A stretch of 64,000 nt of DNA, taken from the NCBI RefSeq assembly GCF_037890695.1, contig NZ_CP149571.1, forward strand, positions 2,758,001 to 2,822,000, given 5' to 3'. Positions 56,834-64,000 of the stretch are shown here, piece after piece (positions within the stretch are counted from its first letter, which is position 1; the number at the start of each line of letters is the position of its first letter). The DNA comes from Aeromonas jandaei (GTDB taxonomy: Bacteria > Pseudomonadota > Gammaproteobacteria > Enterobacterales > Aeromonadaceae). The notes below the pieces were generated by a model that had not been told where the DNA came from, did no database searches, and worked only from the letters and a program-made list of their open reading frames with translations. The position numbers were made by a program, and so were the translations under genes.

Positions 56834-56857
56834 AGGGGCCGGTTGGCCCCTTCTGTT
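56834..56857 (+). terminator. Intrinsic terminator of ycaO
   Basis: AGGGGCC / GGCCCCT stem with loop GGTT, followed by TCTGTTT. Confidence 0.75.
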
Positions 56858-57197
56858 TGATGCAGATAAGCGATGTCGTTGTTATTCAAAGATGAAATAA
56901 AAAACAAAAAATACCTCTAAGGGGGTTGCAGGCAGAGTAGGGGGCATGCTTGGGAACTGCAAAGATATCTTGCCAATGCATGGTTTATGTGGCGAACTAT
57001 AAATTCTTTAAAATCATTACATTAAAAATCCAACACTTCTGTTTCAGCTGAAACCTGGTGTAAACTGGCGTAGCCATGCGGCTCAAATATTTGTAGTAAA
57101 ATTACAATCGCACACTGATAAATTTGATCGATGTCAATTTTGGCCATTTGGCCCTTTGTTATGATTTCAACAGGCAAAACATTCAGGTAGATCATAA
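56858..57197. other. focA-pflB promoter region
   Basis: An AT-rich regulatory region with no gene. It contains a perfect 14-base palindrome GTTTCAGCTGAAAC (57041-57054) and an FNR box (57124-57137). In E. coli the equivalent region holds several promoters controlled by FNR, ArcA and CRP; only the FNR site is clear here. Confidence 0.6.
57124..57137 (+). promoter_or_regulatory. FNR box upstream of focA-pflB
   Basis: TTGAT, CGAT, GTCAA matches the FNR consensus TTGATNNNNATCAA at nine of ten positions, 60 bases before the focA start. Confidence 0.8.
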
Positions 57198-58046
57198 TTG
57201 AAAGCTGAATCCCCATTCGATTGTCTCAAGCCCGAAGCCATCGCTGCACTGGCTGAAGACATCACCTACGCCAAGGCTACCAAGCCGGCATACAAGGTCA
57301 TTCCACTGGCCATTACCGCAGGCGCTTTCATCGCCATCGCATTTATCTTCTACATCACAGTGACTACCGGAACCGGTTCCATGCCTTGGGGTATGGCCAA
57401 GCTGGTCGGCGGTCTCTGCTTCTCTCTCGGACTTATCCTCTGTGTGCTGCTCGGTGCCGAGCTGTTCACCTCCACCACCCTGACGCTGGTAGCCAAAGCG
57501 GCCAACCGGATCAGCTGGGCCCAACTGCTCAAGAACTGGGGGCTGGTCTACTTCGGCAACCTGATTGGCGGTCTGCTGATGGTGGCGCTGATCATCGTTT
57601 CTGCCGAGTACACGGCAGCGGACGGCCAGTGGGGTCTGAATGCCCTGAAAGTGGCTCAGCACAAAATTCACCACACCTTCTTCGAAGCGGTGGCCTTGGG
57701 TATCCTCTGTAACCTGATGGTATGTCTGGCTGCATGGATGGCATTTGGTGCCCGCAGTGCGACTGACAAGGTAGTGGTTATGCTGCTGCCGGTTGCCATG
57801 TTCGTTGCCTCAGGTTTCGAGCACAGCATCGCAAACATGTTTATGATTCCGGTTGGCATCGCTATCCATAGCGTGGCTGGCCCGGAGTTTTGGCAGGCCA
57901 TCGGCCAGGATCCGGCAACCTTTGCTGACCTGACCGTATCCAACTTCGTCCTACACAACCTCATCCCTGTTACCATCGGCAATATCATCGGTGGTGGCGT
58001 GATGGTTGGTCTGACTTACTGGTTTATCTTCCGTCGTCATCATTAA
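57198..58046 (+). CDS. focA: Formate channel FocA, TTG start
   Basis: Pentameric formate channel of the FNT family, 282 residues, six membrane helices. It has KATKPAYKVIPLAITAGAFI, the GTGSMPWGMAKLVGG loop and GFEHSIANMFMIPVGI, as in E. coli. The first codon is TTG: an in-frame TAA lies one codon upstream (57195-57197), and MKAESPFD aligns with the E. coli start MKADNPFD. A rare start could keep FocA low compared with PflB. It is 46 bases upstream of pflB, in one operon. Confidence 0.95.
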   Translation: MKAESPFDCLKPEAIAALAEDITYAKATKPAYKVIPLAITAGAFIAIAFIFYITVTTGTGSMPWGMAKLVGGLCFSLGLILCVLLGAELFTSTTLTLVAKAANRISWAQLLKNWGLVYFGNLIGGLLMVALIIVSAEYTAADGQWGLNALKVAQHKIHHTFFEAVALGILCNLMVCLAAWMAFGARSATDKVVVMLLPVAMFVASGFEHSIANMFMIPVGIAIHSVAGPEFWQAIGQDPATFADLTVSNFVLHNLIPVTIGNIIGGGVMVGLTYWFIFRRHH

Positions 58047-58092
58047 GGATGATTGCGGGATACTACATCAATACCGTGTGAGGTAATGAAAA

Positions 58093-60376
<2,284 letters not shown>

Positions 60377-60392
60377 TCGAGTCGCAGTGAGC

Positions 60393-60423
60393 AAAAACCG
60401 GCGCCAAGGCGCCGGTTTTTTTA
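60393..60423 (+). terminator. Intrinsic terminator of pflB
   Basis: AAACCGGCGCC / GGCGCCGGTTT with loop AA, ending in a T-run of seven. Confidence 0.92.
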
Positions 60424-60458
60424 TGTCCCCATCTTGCCGGATTGGAGGGTTTTGTTAG

Positions 60459-60559
60459 TCTGCCTCTGCCTCTGCCTCTGCCTCTGCCTCTGCCTCTGCC
60501 TCTGCCTCTGCCTCTGCCTCTGCCTCTGCCTCTGCCTCTGCCTCTGCCTCTGCCTCTGC
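60459..60559. repeat. Hexanucleotide microsatellite (TCTGCC)~17
   Basis: About 16.8 perfect tandem copies of TCTGCC in 101 bases, between the pflB terminator and ycgN. Read on the plus strand it gives Leu-Pro repeats and on the minus strand Arg-Gly or Gln-Arg repeats, but no convincing gene covers it. The unit length is a multiple of three, so copy-number change would not shift a frame. Such tracts slip in replication and may vary between isolates. Confidence 0.97.
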
Positions 60560-60713
60560 TTGGCATGAGTCTGATTGTGAGGGGCGGGCATGTGCATCAT
60601 GCCCGTCAAATCAACGTGAATACTCTACCCGGATGGGCAGCATGTCTGGCAGAAACAACAAGGGCCGCACCATGTGCAGCCCTTGTTGTGTCAGATATTG
60701 CAGATTGAGCGCG
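60560..60713. other. Intergenic sequence between repeat and ycgN
   Basis: No gene recognised. A strong hairpin, ACAACAAGGGC / GCCCTTGTTGT (60655-60689), is downstream of ycgN on the minus strand with a TTTC tail and probably terminates it. Confidence 0.6.
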
Positions 60714-61151
60714 TTAGCTGGCCCAGGTGATGATGTGGTCAATCCATTCACCCGCCTCATCTTCGTGGATCACCTTGCCACGGACGGATTGTCCCGCTTG
60801 ATGCATGGCTGAACGGCTACCGGTCAGCAGGGGATGCCACTCTGGCAAGGGGTGCCCTTCGGCAAGCAGGCGGTAAGCGCAAGTGGAGGGGAGCCAGTCA
60901 TACTCGGCAATCTTGTCGTGGGTGATCTGCAGGCAATCCGGTTCTTTCTTGAAGCGGTTCATATAGTCGGAGCACTGGCAGGTTTTGGTGTTGAGCAGGT
61001 TGCAGGCTACGTTGGTGAACACCAGCTCTTCGGTATCTTCATCGATCAGCTTGTTGAGGCAGCATTTGCCGCAACCATCGCAGAGGGATTCCCATTCGGA
61101 TTCAGTCATCTGCTGCAGACTCTTGGTCTGCCAAAAGGGGGCTTGCATCAT
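60714..61151 (-). CDS. ycgN: YcgN family (UPF0260) cysteine-cluster protein
   Basis: About 145 residues, close to E. coli YcgN. The Cys cluster [20 protein letters not shown] plus [18 protein letters not shown] suggests metal or Fe-S binding; [20 protein letters not shown] is a family signature. The function is unknown. Several starts are possible within 12 bases (GTG 61160, ATG 61151, ATG 61148); the last two give the family's usual MxxPFWQ beginning. Confidence 0.92.
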   Translation of the reverse strand: MMQAPFWQTKSLQQMTESEWESLCDGCGKCCLNKLIDEDTEELVFTNVACNLLNTKTCQCSDYMNRFKKEPDCLQITHDKIAEYDWLPSTCAYRLLAEGHPLPEWHPLLTGSRSAMHQAGQSVRGKVIHEDEAGEWIDHIITWAS

Positions 61152-61403
61152 ACCGCTCACTTAATACACCTGATAAAACGCGTGGTTATACCCCTTGTCC
61201 CCCGGCATTTCAAGATGAGCGTACCAATGGTGAGAAAATATGAGTGAACTCGATATATTGCCTGGAGCCATAAGGTGCCTGAGTTGGCGTCATGTTCATT
61301 GTACCGTCTGCTTTAACCATCTCTTTCCAGACTCTTTGAGTGCCTATCAACTTCACTCGAGTGGGGGTGAAGAAGGTGCTATCAAGAGGAGCTCGACCCT
61401 GGC

Positions 61404-61889
61404 TCAGTGATTGAGATAGATATCCTGTTCGCCATAACTCAATCGTTTACCGTTCACAGCAATACGTTTGGCGCCAAAGAAGCAGGCCAATATGCCTGAC
61501 TGCTGGCCAAGACGCTGCAATTTTGCGTGATCCAGCTCGATCTGTTCGGGCAGCCAGGTAAAGACCGCTGCACAATGCCCCTGACAAAGGCTGCGCTCCA
61601 GTGTCTGTTGCCAGTTCTTGATCTTCGGGCTGTGTACGATCAGCACCCGTTTCGGGTCTATACCACGCTCTTGCAAGCGGTTGGCTGCAGGGCGGCCGGG
61701 TGGGGCGATCAACAGGATCCATCCGGTATGGTTGTTACCGATGCGGGTCAATTCATCCAGAAACTGTTCGTCAGAGTGAATACGCACGTTGGCTGTGGCC
61801 GATCCCGCTTTACAAAGGATCCTTGTTGGCCATGGACGGCTGATGGTGCTGCTCATTGCGACAGAGGGAGAGTGCAGAGTCTGGTTCAT
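61404..61889 (-). CDS. sulA: SOS cell division inhibitor SulA
   Basis: A 161-residue SulA/RecA-like-fold inhibitor of FtsZ, made after DNA damage. ATG 61889 begins MNQTLHSPS. The core has NNHTGWILLIAPPGRPAANR, LERSLCQGHCAAVFTWLPEQ and a shorter C-terminus than E. coli (169 residues). Two LexA boxes directly upstream strongly support the call. The C-terminal end YGEQDIYLNH lacks an obvious Lon degron-like HY ending. Confidence 0.9.
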   Translation of the reverse strand: MNQTLHSPSVAMSSTISRPWPTRILCKAGSATANVRIHSDEQFLDELTRIGNNHTGWILLIAPPGRPAANRLQERGIDPKRVLIVHSPKIKNWQQTLERSLCQGHCAAVFTWLPEQIELDHAKLQRLGQQSGILACFFGAKRIAVNGKRLSYGEQDIYLNH

Positions 61890-61899
61890 ATTCTTTATC

Positions 61900-61932
61900 C
61901 TGTATGAAAATACAAGCTGTATGCACATACAG
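61900..61932 (-). promoter_or_regulatory. Two tandem LexA boxes of sulA
   Basis: 61917-61932 reads CTGTATGCACATACAG, a perfect CTGT-N8-ACAG. 61900-61915 reads CTGTATGAAAATACAA, one mismatch. The nearer one lies about 10 bases before the start codon and would block both transcription and ribosome access. Confidence 0.93.
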
Positions 61933-62119
61933 TAGTTCTGTTCTGGGTACCTGACAAGCTGTTTTTAAAGAAATATGTGATCTCTACGATGTAAAGCTTC
62001 TGTAACTGATTGATTTTAAATGGATGAATAATCTATCTAAGGGTGGTGTTTTTTTGTTCTATGGACAAACGCTGGTGTACCACCCATGGTTATACAGGTC
62101 GTCAAGAGGAGGAGCCGAG

Positions 62120-62317
62120 ATGGATATCAGCACTTTGCAGCGTCTGGATGCCAACATTTTGCTGGGCATCATCAATGAGAAATTGCGGCTTGAATGTGAT
62201 GGGCTGGAGGAGTTGCTGGCCTATTACAACATGAGTGAGGAGCAGCTGGCGGTGCGGTTGGGCCAGATTGGATATCACTATGATCCTTTGAGCAATCAGT
62301 TCAAGGCACACACCTGA
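62120..62317 (+). CDS. DUF4250 family protein
   Basis: A 65-residue helical protein: MDISTLQRLDANILLGIINE and MSEEQLAVRLGQIGYHYDP fit the small DUF4250 family of unknown function. ATG 62120 has GAGGAGG upstream, which decides it over an ATG about 95 bases earlier. It is a single gene, followed by a terminator. Confidence 0.8.
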   Translation: MDISTLQRLDANILLGIINEKLRLECDGLEELLAYYNMSEEQLAVRLGQIGYHYDPLSNQFKAHT

Positions 62318-62357
62318 TGGTGCAATGCAGGTTTCATATTTGCCTTGTAGCATATAT

Positions 62358-62392
62358 CGGCGCATTGAAATCGCTTTCAATGCGCCGTTTCA
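62358..62392 (+). terminator. Intrinsic terminator of the DUF4250 gene
   Basis: CGGCGCATTGAAA / TTTCAATGCGCCG perfect 13-bp stem with loop TCGC, followed by TTTC. Confidence 0.85.
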
Positions 62393-62694
62393 GTGCCTAT
62401 TTTCAAGGATTTTCAAAGCCTGGCAATCGTTGAAAACCTATTCACGTTATTTTATTTTAACTTTAAACATAACCTATTGATAAAGGTGGTTATTTTTTAT
62501 GAATGGCAACGAGTCAAAGGAAAGGGTTTTCACGCTTTCGGGGCGGTTTTCATCGGTTAAAGTGTGACTTGCGTTAACTTTTAATTGTGCGGCTTTCGTT
62601 AGTATTCTCACGCCGGTACATATTTTGAGATAACAACAGCGCCGGTCCCGATCCTCGGGATAACAATTTTATTTGTAACGAAGGAATATGGTTT
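62393..62694. other. Promoter region of the phosphorylase gene
   Basis: An AT-rich region (62430-62500) followed by short G-rich and T-rich tracts; no protein gene recognised. A short frame of 22 codons near 62499 is probably chance. I found no clear MalT or CRP site. AAGGA lies nine bases before the phosphorylase start codon. Confidence 0.5.
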
Positions 62695-64000
62695 ATGGCT
62701 ACCAAGAAGAAGACAGACCAGGATCTCCAACTGGATAAAGATCAGCTCAAGGCGAGTATCGTGCGTCACCTGCGTTCTACCTTGGGAACAAGCGAACAGA
62801 AAGCCTCTCACGATGCATGGTGGAAAGCCACCGCAGCGGCGGTCAACGAACAGGTTTACGAGCGCCTGACCCGCACTCAGCAGACTCACTTCAAGAAAGA
62901 TACTCGTGCTATTCACTATCTCTCTGCTGAATTCCTGATGGGGCGTTTGACCTCCAACAACCTGCACAACCTCTCTCTTTACAAGATTTGTGAAGAGGCG
63001 CTGAGCGAACTCGGTCTGGATCTGACCGACCTGTGTGAACAGGAGCCCGATATGGCGCTCGGCAATGGTGGCCTGGGTCGTCTGGCAGCCTGCTTCATCG
63101 ACTCGCTGGCAACCCTGAACTACCCGGCAGTGGGCTACGGTATCCACTACGAACACGGTCTGTTCCGTCAGGAGATCCAGGATGGCCGCCAGATTGAGCG
63201 TCCGGACTCCTGGCGTGAATATGGCAACCCTTGGGAGATTTGCCGTCCGGAGTCGGTACAGGAAGTCCCCCTCTATGGCTATGTCGAGACCGTTTTCGGT
63301 GATAACGGCGGTCTGAAGAAGGTGTGGCACGCGGGTCGCAAGATCAAAGGGGTGCCTTGGGATATTCCGGTCGTCGGTTTTGGCGGCAGTACCGTCAACA
63401 TCCTGCGTCTGTGGGAATCCCGAGCCTCCGAGTTTTTTGACTGGGACGTGTTCAACGCCGGTGGTTACATTGACTCCCAGGCAGAGAAAGCACAGGCCGA
63501 AACCATCTCCAAGGTGCTCTATCCGAACGATGAGACCGATGCTGGTAAAGAGCTGCGTCTGATCCAGCAGTACTTTTTCTGCGCCTGCTCCATCAAGGAC
63601 ATCATGCGCCGCTACAAGCGGGTGCATGAGAGCGACTTCAGCAATTTCGCGGCCCAGATCGCTATCCAGCTCAACGATACTCACCCCACTATCGCCATTC
63701 CCGAACTGATGCGAGTGCTGGTGGATGAAGAGGGGCTGGACTGGGCGGCCGCCTGGGAGATCAGCTATCAGGTGTTCTCCTACACCAACCACACCCTGCT
63801 GCCGGAAGCGCTGGAGAAGTGGTCTGTCAGCCTGTTCGAGAAGGTGTTGCCACGCCATCTCGAGATCATTTATGAGATCAACGCCCGTTTCCTGAACGAG
63901 CTGGTCGAACCCAAGTGGCCCGGTAACGATGCCATTAAAGCCAAACTCTCCATCATCGAAGAGGGGAGTGTACGCAAGGTGCGCATGGGCAACCTCTGCG
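62695..64000 (+). CDS. glgP: Glycogen/maltodextrin phosphorylase, 5' part
   Basis: Phosphorolysis of alpha-1,4-glucans to glucose-1-phosphate. The first 435 codons are present and continuous to the window end. The family N-terminus is clear: HYLSAEFLMGRLTSNNLHNL (activity-region signature), LGNGGLGRLAACFIDSLATL, and QLNDTHPTIAIPELMRVLVD. The PLP lysine lies beyond the window. Bacterial GlgP and MalP cannot be separated confidently on this part. AAGGA precedes ATG 62695. Confidence 0.93.
   Translation, partial: MATKKKTDQDLQLDKDQLKASIVRHLRSTLGTSEQKASHDAWWKATAAAVNEQVYERLTRTQQTHFKKDTRAIHYLSAEFLMGRLTSNNLHNLSLYKICEEALSELGLDLTDLCEQEPDMALGNGGLGRLAACFIDSLATLNYPAVGYGIHYEHGLFRQEIQDGRQIERPDSWREYGNPWEICRPESVQEVPLYGYVETVFGDNGGLKKVWHAGRKIKGVPWDIPVVGFGGSTVNILRLWESRASEFFDWDVFNAGGYIDSQAEKAQAETISKVLYPNDETDAGKELRLIQQYFFCACSIKDIMRRYKRVHESDFSNFAAQIAIQLNDTHPTIAIPELMRVLVDEEGLDWAAAWEISYQVFSYTNHTLLPEALEKWSVSLFEKVLPRHLEIIYEINARFLNELVEPKWPGNDAIKAKLSIIEEGSVRKVRMGNLC

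Noticed and set aside
62608..63858. 416-codon minus-strand open frame opposite the phosphorylase gene
   Set aside because: The plus strand encodes an unmistakable phosphorylase N-terminus over the same bases.

Overview
The window looks like a chromosome segment of an Aeromonas-type gammaproteobacterium. It is GC-rich, and the gene neighbourhoods tyrR-phhAB, psp/sap, ycaO-focA-pflB and yfiR-yfiN-yfiB combine enterobacterial and vibrio-like content. Species cannot be fixed from sequence reading alone. No tRNA, rRNA, CRISPR array or insertion sequence was recognised.

Layout. (1) 1-14.7 kb: distal end of a type VI secretion (T6SS) cluster with tssM and a TagA/VasL-type gene. It is followed by an effector module: PAAR tip, a frameshifted vgrG, a DUF4123 adaptor, a 1574-residue Rhs effector with an AT-rich C-terminal toxin tip carrying an Ala-His-His motif, a small candidate immunity gene, a terminator, and a displaced partial copy of the Rhs core. 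(2) 14.7-17.5 kb: recR and htpG, the latter behind a clear sigma-32 promoter. (3) 17.5-28.2 kb: envelope-stress block with sapABCDF and pspF on the minus strand, divergent from pspABC-ycjX-ycjF, with sigma-54 and IHF sites. (4) 28.2-31.5 kb: aromatic amino acid block phhA-phhB-tyrR, with a TyrR box and an intrinsic terminator in the phhA leader. (5) 31.5-38.2 kb: c-di-GMP module yfiR-yfiN-yfiB, a TerC-family protein, an NAD-kinase-like protein, yfcL and an acyl-CoA ligase. (6) 38.2-47.6 kb: metabolic accessory genes, namely a Cgamma-S lyase, a 2OG-Fe(II) oxygenase, and three LysR regulators (one MetR) with divergent partners, an MFS transporter, a pirin and an exported isochorismatase-like hydrolase. 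(7) 47.6-55 kb: metE (frameshifted), a solute-binding protein, a GT9 glycosyltransferase, and a LysR gene divergent from a GH1 6-phospho-beta-glucosidase. (8) 55-64 kb: the fermentation block ycaO-focA-pflB (pflB frameshifted) behind an FNR box, a long hexanucleotide microsatellite, ycgN, sulA with two LexA boxes, a DUF4250 gene, and the 5' part of a glycogen/maltodextrin phosphorylase gene.

Two themes deserve attention. The Rhs tip plus adjacent small gene is the best candidate for an undescribed toxin-immunity pair. Three otherwise conserved genes (vgrG, metE, pflB) each carry a net +1 frame change explainable by one extra base. That pattern is more typical of assembly or sequencing error than of independent gene decay, and should be settled before any phenotype is inferred.
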